Source of the DNA: Deltaproteobacteria bacterium
GTDB lineage: Bacteria; Desulfobacterota; Desulfobacteria; Desulfobacterales; Desulfobacteraceae
NCBI GenBank assembly: GCA_013151635.1
Contig: JAADHV010000061.1
Span: forward strand, 1-52,068
Direction: 5' to 3'
Length of the DNA: 52,068 nt
Shown: positions 45,756 to 52,068 of the stretch, piece after piece
Position numbering within the stretch: position 1 is the stretch's first letter
Layout: each line of letters opens with the position of its first letter
The notes under the pieces: model-generated
What the model saw: the letters and a program-made list of their open reading frames with translations, nothing else
Database searches by the model: none
What the model was told of the DNA's origin: nothing
Translations under genes and position numbers: made by a program

Positions 45756-47633
45756 TTAAGTCATGGTTTGCAACAGCCTGAAAAGTGTTCTCCTGGCAAG
45801 AATATCGCCGGAAATCACGCCGGCCACCCTGTCTTTTGTGACAATGGGCATGGCAGAAATTTCATGGTTTTCAAGCTTTCTTATGCAGTCAATGATTGTT
45901 GCATCAGGAGTGTTTGTAATGACATCAGCGGTCATTACCTTGGTCAACGGGGAGTCAATGGGCAGTTTTGATGCCATGGCTTTGGTAATGTCCCAGTTGG
46001 TTACGATGCCGATGAGTTTGCCTTTTTCAGACACGACATTAACAATGGGAACATTGGCATCTACAAGTAATCTGGCGGCATCGGTCACACTCTTGTCAAC
46101 ACTGATGGTTGGGGCATCTTCCATAATATCCCGGGCGGTTCTTGATTTTTCCCTGGCAGCAATCCGATGGACACTGATTTTTTCTGCAATTTCACAGGGC
46201 AGGCTGTCTGCATCCTTTAAAAGGCCGTCTATCAATTCTTCCATATTCCGCCGGATGACTGTTTCAAGCTTTTCAACCGCAGCTTTTCTCCTGATTTCGG
46301 CAAGATTTGCAAAATCGTCCCGGTTTTTTTCAAGCCAGGTCTCAATGGCATGGGTATTTCCAAGGATATTTTCCGGGATCAGCAGGTGATCCGGTGTGGG
46401 AACAATTCTTTCATGGGCGGCATAAATTACTCCGCCTGAATTCACCAGGTAATCTGTTGCAATGAGTACTCCTTTATCCCGGTAAACATGACGCTCCATT
46501 CTTCTTCTCTCAGCTTTCCGTACAGGATTGGGAGAATATGTGTTGGCACCTTCAACAATAATCTGCCAGGTCCCCATCCTGTCCGTGGTCATGGCCGGGC
46601 CGGTTGTAGTATTCACATCCAGGTAATTTGACACGGGTGACGCAGGGACAAGGCAGAAGGCGGATTCGGTCAAAAGGTTGTTGGGAGAGTTTGAAAAGAC
46701 CATATGATTTAATTCAGGGTGGTCTTCGTGCATGATGCGGTCATGAAAATACCTGCTTGTGACCGCACCAGACTCTTTCCACATGTCAAAGAGTTCTTTT
46801 ACAGGCAGGCCGCCGGCATTCAGGAGGTAACCGTTTTCATCACTGATCCCTTTGATAACAGGACAGTTTTCAGGGTCATAATCGTTAAAAATTCTTGCAA
46901 CATGGGCACCCACAGCCCCAAAGCCCTGGATGAGGATATCCATCATTGACGGCTTGGGAATGGTCATGTTTTTAAACTGGGGTAATTGTTTCAGCTTCGG
47001 CAGATGTTCAAGAAGGGCCTTTGTTGCCACCACAACGCCGTTGGCAGCGCCACCGAGTTCGTCTATCCTGTTGCCGCCCATGTCAGCCGGTTTTGATACA
47101 ACATTGTTAAGGCCGTTTTCAATGGCAAAGGTTTTCATGTCCGCATCATTAGTTCCCACGTCAGGACCCGGGATATAGATTTTTTTATATCGCTTTAAAA
47201 GCTGCCCAAATCCTTTTATGATTTCATGCCGGTCTTTTTCGCAAAGATTTTCAGGGCTGACAATACCTGATTTCCCCCCTCCGAAAGGAAGGTCAGCAGC
47301 AGCATTTTTCAGGGTCATGCCCCTGGCCAGGTTATGGATGATATCCGGGGTTATATCCGGCAGCATCCTTGTTCCGCCCATGGATGGCTGCCCCATGGCA
47401 AGGTTGTCCACCACGAGAAACCCGCCGATTTCCACGGGACTTTTTTCGTTCCACATGCAGGATACCAGTCGAGGCCCCAGGCGGTCGGGTTTGATCCCCA
47501 TGCGTTGGAGGCGATCAACATCCAGGGGGCCGAACTCAATGAATCTTAAGGGGCCGTCCTTGATCAGGCGGTTCTTCCATACACCTCCGGGCAGGGTGTT
47601 ATGCAAAAACTGATGCATTTTTGAAGGAATCAT
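45756..47633 (-). CDS. Glu/Leu/Phe/Val dehydrogenase fused to a CBS-domain pair
   Basis: Residues 1-470 are an amino-acid dehydrogenase of the ELFV family: GGTRM, the catalytic-Lys region LKNAAADLPFGGGKSG, PGPDVGTND, and the Rossmann motif GFGAVGAHVARIF. Residues about 500-625 are two CBS motifs (ARDIMEDAPTISVDKSVTDA, VNVVSEKGKLIGIVTNWDIT, KVMTADVITNTPDATIIDCI, MPIVTKDRVAGVISGDIL), which normally bind adenine nucleotides. The fusion suggests control of oxidative deamination by energy charge. The substrate amino acid cannot be told from sequence. ATG 47633 follows AAGGAAAA. It is last in a cluster with an unknown protein, a PanB paralogue and an Lrp regulator. Confidence 0.9.
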   Translation of the reverse strand: MIPSKMHQFLHNTLPGGVWKNRLIKDGPLRFIEFGPLDVDRLQRMGIKPDRLGPRLVSCMWNEKSPVEIGGFLVVDNLAMGQPSMGGTRMLPDITPDIIHNLARGMTLKNAAADLPFGGGKSGIVSPENLCEKDRHEIIKGFGQLLKRYKKIYIPGPDVGTNDADMKTFAIENGLNNVVSKPADMGGNRIDELGGAANGVVVATKALLEHLPKLKQLPQFKNMTIPKPSMMDILIQGFGAVGAHVARIFNDYDPENCPVIKGISDENGYLLNAGGLPVKELFDMWKESGAVTSRYFHDRIMHEDHPELNHMVFSNSPNNLLTESAFCLVPASPVSNYLDVNTTTGPAMTTDRMGTWQIIVEGANTYSPNPVRKAERRRMERHVYRDKGVLIATDYLVNSGGVIYAAHERIVPTPDHLLIPENILGNTHAIETWLEKNRDDFANLAEIRRKAAVEKLETVIRRNMEELIDGLLKDADSLPCEIAEKISVHRIAAREKSRTARDIMEDAPTISVDKSVTDAARLLVDANVPIVNVVSEKGKLIGIVTNWDITKAMASKLPIDSPLTKVMTADVITNTPDATIIDCIRKLENHEISAMPIVTKDRVAGVISGDILARRTLFRLLQTMT

Positions 47634-47657
47634 TTTGTTTTCCTTTTTTTGAGTGTA

Positions 47658-48920
47658 TTAATGTAAATTTTGAGCTGCAATAACACCGATGCCGGATTTT
47701 ATCAGGGCCCTGGCTGTCAGGTTGACAGAAGCATGTTTGTCAAGATAGTTGGTCTGGAGCGATTCCATAAGGCCGCTATCCAGGACTTCCTGCTTGGTCA
47801 AAAAATATTCAAGGATGTTGGATGGATGTTCTCTTTTTTGCTCAACATCAATTTCTCCCCCCTCGTGCTTAGCTGAAATATTGGGGACTTCCCGGGCAAT
47901 TTCAATGAGTTCATCCCTCCGGTTATAGGGTTGAACCACGATTGCCTGGCAGGTTTCGGTAATATGGTGCTCAAAACGGACATGTTTTTCAAGGCCCAAT
48001 TGTTTTCTGATAATATTGGCCTCACGGATGGTATTATTATTCACGGAATTAGAAAGGTTAAAGCCCACAAGCGAAGTTGTCCCGTCTTCCCTGGAAAACA
48101 GCCTGGCGGTCATCAAGGTCCACATGATAAAGTATGGGTTGTCATTGCCTACAAAAACAGATATTTTAAATTCAATATCCACACCCAGCCTGTGCATCAT
48201 ATATCCCAGAAGAATAGTGCCGGAATTCACATTCAATACCTGCTTGATTCCATAAGTTGTATAATAGTGGAGATATTCTTCAGCCCATTTTATGGGATAG
48301 TCATTTGGCTGGCCAATACCGCCAAAATACCCGGTAATGGTGTCAGGGCCGCCAAGATGAATATTGCTGCCGTCTGTTCCCCTTGTATCAAGGGACTCGA
48401 CATATGTTGCACCGATGACCTGCATGGCAAGTGCGGTTGCCATTATATCCCCGTTATCTTCAACCTGTTCAGCCATGTTCCTGACCCGGATAATCCGGCC
48501 AGGCATAAGTTCTTTTTTTTCAATGGCCTGTCTTGCCTGGGCTATGAGCCAGGGGAAAAATTGCATGGCACTGACTTCAAGGGTTACGGCATTGGAAAAA
48601 TCAACCGATGCTGTATCGCCATCATTTCCAAGAATATTTTTGCAATACTCATCCATGGAAATAAATGCTTTGTTCTCTTTTTGTTCCATCAGCCATTCAA
48701 GGTCTGCAACATATGGAGAATCAATATCTTTAAGCCGTTGCATGAGGCTTTCAGGACTCCTGGCCTTTTTTGCCTTTTCATTAATGGCCTTTGCGCCGCC
48801 AAATTTTTCAATCAGGTCTGAAAGTTCCCTGACCTGCGTGTTATCAGTGTTTGTGATGAGCTGGTTTACGATATCCAGGTCTCTTGCCTTGATTTCAAGT
48901 ATTTGTTTAAGGTCTGCCAT
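47658..48920 (-). CDS. unrecognised 420-residue protein in the PanB-dehydrogenase cluster
   Basis: I cannot name this protein. It is soluble with no signal peptide, a helical N-terminal 120 residues (LIEKFGGAKAINEKAKKA) and a probable barrel-like core. The core has VEDNGDIMATALAMQVIGAT, the striking ESLDTRGTDGSNIHLGGPDT, ITGYFGGIGQPNDYPIKWAE, QVLNVNSGTILLGYMMHRLG, LVGFNLSNSVNNNTI, EHHITETCQAIVVQPYNRRD, and SAKHEGGEIDVEQKREHP. The regular spacing of short strands before helices and the Gly/Asn/His-rich loops suggest a TIM-barrel enzyme. No cofactor motif (no Rossmann, P-loop or Cys cluster) is visible. It lies between the PanB paralogue and the dehydrogenase and likely shares their pathway. 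Confidence 0.75.
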   Translation of the reverse strand: MADLKQILEIKARDLDIVNQLITNTDNTQVRELSDLIEKFGGAKAINEKAKKARSPESLMQRLKDIDSPYVADLEWLMEQKENKAFISMDEYCKNILGNDGDTASVDFSNAVTLEVSAMQFFPWLIAQARQAIEKKELMPGRIIRVRNMAEQVEDNGDIMATALAMQVIGATYVESLDTRGTDGSNIHLGGPDTITGYFGGIGQPNDYPIKWAEEYLHYYTTYGIKQVLNVNSGTILLGYMMHRLGVDIEFKISVFVGNDNPYFIMWTLMTARLFSREDGTTSLVGFNLSNSVNNNTIREANIIRKQLGLEKHVRFEHHITETCQAIVVQPYNRRDELIEIAREVPNISAKHEGGEIDVEQKREHPSNILEYFLTKQEVLDSGLMESLQTNYLDKHASVNLTARALIKSGIGVIAAQNLH

Positions 48921-48966
48921 GGTTATTCCTTTCCCTTTTTAATTGATGGGTTTGTGTTTTTAATCT

Positions 48967-49815
48967 TTATTTTTTCATTTGTGTCAGGAATTTTTCTTTT
49001 TCGCCTTCCATCATATGGTAGCAGTGCCGGTCTTCGGGAAATTTGCCTTCACGAACATCAGCGCAATAGGCTTTCATGGCGCTGGTGATTATGCTGGCTA
49101 CATCACAGTATTTTTTTACAAATTTCGGGGTAAAGGCCTGGAACTGGCCAATAAGGTCACTGACAATCAAAAGCTGCCCGTCGCATTCTTTGCCGGCCCC
49201 TATTGAGAATACCGGGATGGTAAGGGCTTTGGCAATATATTGGGCCACTTCCGGGGGAACCGCTTCCACCAGGAGCAATTGGGCTCCAGCATCTTGTACT
49301 GCCAGGGCATCTTCAACAACAATTGCAGCATCTTTGGCTGTTCTGCCCTGGGCCTTGTGGCCGCCGAGGGCTCCTGAACTCTGGGGCGTGAGGCCAATAT
49401 GGCCGATTACAACGATACCTGCTTCAACAATGGCTTTGATTCTTGAGGCCACCCTGGTACCGCCTTCAAGCTTGATGGCATCCACATCTGCTTCCTTGAG
49501 AAACCGTCCGGCATTCCTTACCGCATCTTCGTCAGATGCCTGGTAGCTCATAAAGGGCATGTCACCGACAATAAAGGTATTCGGGGCACCTCTTCTTACA
49601 GCATCACAATGTACAATACACTGGTCCATTGTGACCGGAACAGTGCCCTTGTATCCATAAACACACATGCCAAGGGAATCTCCCACAAGAATCATATCAA
49701 GCCCTGCTGCCTCGGCAAACTGGGCCGTGGGGAAATCATAAGATGTCAGCCAGGTGACTTTTTCGTTATTCTTTTTCATTTTGTAAAAATCATGAATTGC
49801 TTTTTTTTTGGCCAT
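48967..49815 (-). CDS. panB: 3-methyl-2-oxobutanoate hydroxymethyltransferase-type protein (PanB)
   Basis: PanB transfers a hydroxymethyl group from methylene-tetrahydrofolate to 2-oxoisovalerate to give ketopantoate. The metal ligands are in LVGDSLGM and IVGDMPFMSY, the substrate Lys in AIKLEGG, and the catalytic Glu in LLLVEAVPPEVAQYIAKALT, followed by IPVFSIGAGKECDGQLL. The 282 residues are the usual length. No panC or panD is near; instead it sits with an Lrp regulator, an unknown protein and an amino-acid dehydrogenase, so this copy may act on an amino-acid-derived 2-oxo acid outside CoA biosynthesis. Confidence 0.85.
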   Translation of the reverse strand: MAKKKAIHDFYKMKKNNEKVTWLTSYDFPTAQFAEAAGLDMILVGDSLGMCVYGYKGTVPVTMDQCIVHCDAVRRGAPNTFIVGDMPFMSYQASDEDAVRNAGRFLKEADVDAIKLEGGTRVASRIKAIVEAGIVVIGHIGLTPQSSGALGGHKAQGRTAKDAAIVVEDALAVQDAGAQLLLVEAVPPEVAQYIAKALTIPVFSIGAGKECDGQLLIVSDLIGQFQAFTPKFVKKYCDVASIITSAMKAYCADVREGKFPEDRHCYHMMEGEKEKFLTQMKK

Positions 49816-49854
49816 ATCTCCCCCTTTTTTAAAAAAATATTTGAAAAGTTGCTC

Positions 49855-50322
49855 TTAGATTAAAGCCGCATCAATCGGCCATCCCTGGTCCGGTTTGACT
49901 TCTGCGTATACAATAAAGGTCTCGATTTTTCCCATGCCTGGAATGGTTGCAAGTTTTTCCTTGATAAGGTTGCCAAGATCATTTAAGTCCGGTGCAACAA
50001 CATGCAGAAGATAATCAAACCGGCCGGTGATGTGGTAGCATGCCCGGACATTGGGGATTTTATCGATTTCCTTTTCCAGAACCTCGATGTCCTTGACCCT
50101 GTGGCGGCCAAGGGAAATACAGGCAAACCCCTGGGCTTTCAGCCCTAGTTTCGCAGGGTCTACAACCGCCCTGTATCCTTTAAGTATCCCTTTGTCTTCA
50201 AGCTTCTTGACCCGGTCCAGCATGGTGGATGGCGCAAGTTTGTTCTCCTTTGCAAGTTCACTGTTTTTTTTTCGCCCGTCCCTTTGCAAGGCTTTTAAGG
50301 TGTGCCTGTCAATTTTATCCAT
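49855..50322 (-). CDS. Lrp/AsnC-family transcriptional regulator
   Basis: The N-terminal winged helix (LKALQRDGRKKNSELAKENK then LAPSTMLDRVKKLEDKGILK) and C-terminal RAM ligand-binding domain (VLEKEIDKIPNVRACYHITG, FDYLLHVVAPDLNDLGNL) are complete in 155 residues. Such proteins sense amino acids and often control neighbouring genes. It heads the panB-unknown-dehydrogenase cluster on the same strand and has an inverted repeat in its own promoter, so it probably regulates the cluster and itself. Confidence 0.95.
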   Translation of the reverse strand: MDKIDRHTLKALQRDGRKKNSELAKENKLAPSTMLDRVKKLEDKGILKGYRAVVDPAKLGLKAQGFACISLGRHRVKDIEVLEKEIDKIPNVRACYHITGRFDYLLHVVAPDLNDLGNLIKEKLATIPGMGKIETFIVYAEVKPDQGWPIDAALI

Positions 50323-50360
50323 GAGATCTCCAAAATTAAATTCGTTAATTATTTATTAAT

Positions 50361-50440
50361 ACCGAATAAAATTATAATGTCAAGCATAAATATAAAATAA
50401 GCCCTTGAAAATACTGGCCAAACATCGAATTTTATTCGGT
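50361..50440. promoter_or_regulatory. probable Lrp operator pair upstream of the regulator
   Basis: ACCGAATAAAATT (50361-50373) and its exact reverse complement AATTTTATTCGGT (50428-50440) lie 67 bp apart, centre to centre, in the AT-rich upstream region of the lrp-like gene. The distal copy is itself part of a palindrome CGAAT-TTT-ATTCG. About six helical turns between the sites would suit wrapping or looping by an Lrp octamer. The remainder of the gap to 50613 holds a near-perfect hairpin AAATCCAATGCC/GGCAATGGATTT at about 50459-50483 and no gene. Confidence 0.55.
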
Positions 50441-50613
50441 GTAAAATCGGTGGATTCCTAAATCCAATGCCTGGCAATGGATTTGGCAGTTAAGATTGAG
50501 TTTGATCTTAGATAGGGTTTTGAAATGGGGGGAGGGTTAAAAGTGGATTTCTAAAGGCATGCCGTGTCTGTAAAAAAACCGCTTTGTGAAAAAAACTTTA
50601 GATTATATAAAGT

Positions 50614-51075
50614 TTATGAAAAAAAATGAAAATAAATATCAGAGATATATACGATGCCAATGGGTTTGCCACCCTTTAGTACCGGAAGCCTGTGATACTT
50701 ATTTTTTACCATACGGTCCAGTATAACCATTAAATGCTCATCAATGGAAGCACCTACTATATTTCTGCTCATAAGCTGGCAGACTTCTTTTTCTTTAAGA
50801 GTTTTCATGGCTATCCCAAATTGTTCAGTCCATGAAACTTCTTCCCCGCTTATCCCATAATTTAAAAAAGTGGGCCTGAGATGATAAAGAATATCAGCCC
50901 TTGTGATTATTCCCACAAACATCATTGCTTTATCAAGCACCATGAGACTTGCGGTCTTATCACCTGTTTCCCTGACCTTGCCGTGTAAAATCATTTGAAT
51001 CGCTTCTTCAACAGGTGCATTAGAACGAATCGTATCAAATTCGGTGACCATAATGTCTTTAACAAATGTTTTCAT
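50614..51075 (-). CDS. CBS-domain pair protein
   Basis: This 153-residue stand-alone CBS pair has KDIMVTEFDTIRSNAPVEEA, MVLDKAMMFVGIITRADILY, CQLMSRNIVGASIDEHLMVI and HRLPVLKGGKPIGIVYISDI. Such modules bind adenosine nucleotides and regulate partners. ATG 51075 is supported by GGAGGGAACC upstream. It lies 57 bp downstream of the broken biotin-carrier remnant on the same strand, so it may once have belonged to a decarboxylase operon. Confidence 0.88.
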   Translation of the reverse strand: MKTFVKDIMVTEFDTIRSNAPVEEAIQMILHGKVRETGDKTASLMVLDKAMMFVGIITRADILYHLRPTFLNYGISGEEVSWTEQFGIAMKTLKEKEVCQLMSRNIVGASIDEHLMVILDRMVKNKYHRLPVLKGGKPIGIVYISDIYFHFFS

Positions 51076-51132
51076 GGTTCCCTCCGTGAATACTAATTCA
51101 CAAACCAAAGCCTGTGAATAATTTATATTTGA

Positions 51133-51261
51133 TCATGCTTTGTCGTTGAAAATGCCTATGAGCGCTGAGCCTGCATTTTCAACCGGCAGTTTTTCTGTCC
51201 CTGGTCCCAGGCTTAGCCTGACAATTTTGCCAGGCTAAGGGGCGAGTATTTCGGTTGTCAT
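51133..51261 (-). pseudogene. biotin/lipoyl-carrier N-terminal remnant interrupted by TAG
   Basis: From ATG 51261, with a strong AAGGAGATATAA upstream, the frame reads MTTEILAP, then TAG (51235-51237), then PGKIVRLSLGPGTEKLPVEN and on to TGA at 51133. A-P-M-P-G-K-I is the standard opening of biotin-carrier domains of decarboxylases, so TAG stands at the usual Met. The lysine-containing biotin motif (AMKM) is absent, so the gene is also truncated. It follows the oadB fragment, as expected for a decarboxylase operon. Confidence 0.65.
51212..51239. repeat. perfect hairpin covering the in-frame TAG
   Basis: CTTAGCCTG (51212-51220) and CAGGCTAAG (51231-51239) form a 9-bp stem with a 10-base loop. 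On the minus strand the TAG codon lies inside the 5' arm. Confidence 0.85.
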
Positions 51262-51332
51262 TTATATCTCCTTTTTTTTAATTATCTTAACTTATAATAC
51301 ACGGAATATTAACTTAAAGCATCCAAAAAGTT

Positions 51333-51624
51333 TCAGGAACCAAGCAGGGTCATGAAAATACCCGCGGCAATCACTGTTCCGATAACCCCTGCCACATTCG
51401 GTCCCATTGCATACATGAGAAGATAATTTTTTTTGTCAGCTTCCATTCCAACTTTATGTACCACGCGCGCTGCCATTGGGACTGCAGAAACTCCTGCAGC
51501 GCCAAGAAGCGGGTTTATTTTTTTTGCAGAAAAAAGATTCATTGCCTTGGCCAGCAGGACTCCCGTGGCAGTACTCATCATAAAGGCGCACAGTCCAAGG
51601 CCAAAGATAAACAGAACCCTGGAT
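51333..51624 (-). pseudogene. C-terminal fragment of a second oadB
   Basis: The reading [20 protein letters not shown] then [22 protein letters not shown] and [19 protein letters not shown] matches the last quarter of the intact OadB at 22-23 kb ([51 protein letters not shown]). Homology ends near 51625, where the IS tail begins, so the first three-quarters were lost. The frame is open to a TGA about 10 bp beyond the junction. Confidence 0.88.
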
Positions 51625-51762
51625 ACGATTCGACATCAAATCATCCAAAGAGCTAGGCGCTTTACCTGGCCCAAGGGAAAACTCACCCTTACAATGAGTC
51701 CAAACCCGGCGGTTAGAAAAAATTTACTGCATTTTATGGAGGTGTTGCAAAAAGCTGCGTAA
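51625..51762 (+). pseudogene. C-terminal tail of an IS transposase
   Basis: The plus-strand frame reads [20 protein letters not shown] then TLTMSPNPAV and LLHFMEVLQKAA before TAA. Basic stretches followed by R-x-T-x-P-x-G-K-L-T-L-T are, in my recollection, endings of IS1380/IS4-like transposases. Everything upstream is missing and abuts the oadB fragment. The sequence after the stop to about 51805 may include the element's right end. Confidence 0.5.
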
Positions 51763-51786
51763 AAATGAAGTAACTTATGGAAAATT

Positions 51787-51936
51787 TTATGCAACGATAG
51801 GGTTTATATACCGCAATATCCAGGAAGAGTAAGCCTGCTCAGTTTTATATGAATAGTGGTAATACCGTAACACTTCACGGATTTGATCCATCAAGCGGGA
51901 TTTCGAATTTGGTTTAAATTTTTTCTTGACTTCCAT
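51787..51936 (-). pseudogene. N-terminal fragment of an integron-type tyrosine recombinase
   Basis: From ATG 51936 the frame reads MEVKKKFKPNSKSRLMDQIR then EVLRYYHYSYKTEQAYSSWI and LRYI before losing similarity and stopping at TAA. The pattern LMDQIREVLRYYHYSYKTEQ is the SAM-like N-terminal domain of IntI and related integrases. No catalytic part remains; the break coincides with the presumed IS end near 51805. Confidence 0.7.
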
Positions 51937-52068
51937 GATTTTATCATATTATATAGTTAGCATAGAAAATTTGAACGTACAAAAAAAATTAAAAAAGTTC
52001 AATAGAAATTTGACTTAATTTAAACTTAATATACCGATAAGTAGAAATATTTTCCACATACATACTAC
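51937..52068. other. AT-rich region upstream of the integrase fragment
   Basis: The last 132 bp are very AT-rich and lie upstream of the integron-type integrase start, where an attI site and cassettes would be expected. I see no recognisable attI core or gene before the window ends. Confidence 0.4.

Noticed and set aside
47931-48821. 296-codon frame opposite the unknown 420-residue gene
   Set aside because: Cys/His-rich translation without motifs, no ribosome binding site, and the opposite strand has better start signals and operon context.
51133-51261. Selenocysteine or pyrrolysine decoding as the main explanation of the TAG
   Set aside because: The codon is TAG, not TGA, the site is normally Met, the biotin-lysine part is missing, and the neighbouring oadB is truncated; gene decay explains all of this.

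Overview
The window looks like the chromosome of an anaerobic, sulfate-reducer-like Desulfobacterota bacterium (Desulfobacteraceae-type). Evidence for this is the roughly 40-45 % GC content, the sodium-pump decarboxylase subunits, a DUF362 ferredoxin-like protein, and the many two-component and chemotaxis proteins. The assignment rests on gene style and not on a marker gene.

Left edge (1-4.1 kb) is a mobile-element scar. It holds three small unknown genes, one with a PD-(D/E)XK nuclease signature, then a decayed IS66 transposase, the tail of a plasmid-type primase, and a tyrosine integrase that ends 30 bp from the 3' end of a tRNA-Leu(CAA). From 4.2 to 11.3 kb lie housekeeping genes: tsaC, a purD-purE fusion, ddl, a small SHOCT membrane protein that appears frameshifted, a DUF1992 protein, and a GerMN-domain protein overlapping an elongation factor G gene that ends at a clear terminator. 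From 11.3 to 21 kb are a Cache protein, a methyl-accepting chemotaxis protein, an M48 protease with TPR repeats, a DUF3334/CheX-like protein and a complete nucleoside ABC transporter of the BMP/Nup type.

From 21 to 29 kb there is a cyclic-nucleotide-binding-fold protein, OadG-like and OadB subunits, a DUF1285-like protein, a histidine kinase divergent from a LuxR-type response regulator, a secreted two-repeat protein and a DUF362 iron-sulfur protein. From 29.4 to 45.7 kb is a large signalling and chemotaxis block: hybrid kinase, NtrC-type regulator, CheA, CheD, CheY, CheX, a decayed sigma-54 activator, a PilZ gene with an in-frame TAG, then CheW, a receptor with a duplicated sensor module, CheB and a receiver. 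No cheR is seen. A sigma-54-like promoter preceded by three copies of an 18-bp palindrome lies in front of the cheW half.

From 45.7 to 50.4 kb is a four-gene amino-acid-related cluster: an Lrp/AsnC regulator, a PanB-type hydroxymethyltransferase, a 420-residue protein I do not recognise, and a Glu/Leu dehydrogenase fused to a CBS pair. The right edge (50.6-52 kb) has a CBS protein followed by a broken sodium-pump decarboxylase locus. There a biotin-carrier start is interrupted by TAG inside a hairpin, a truncated oadB abuts an IS transposase tail, and that tail abuts the N-terminal piece of an integron-type integrase.
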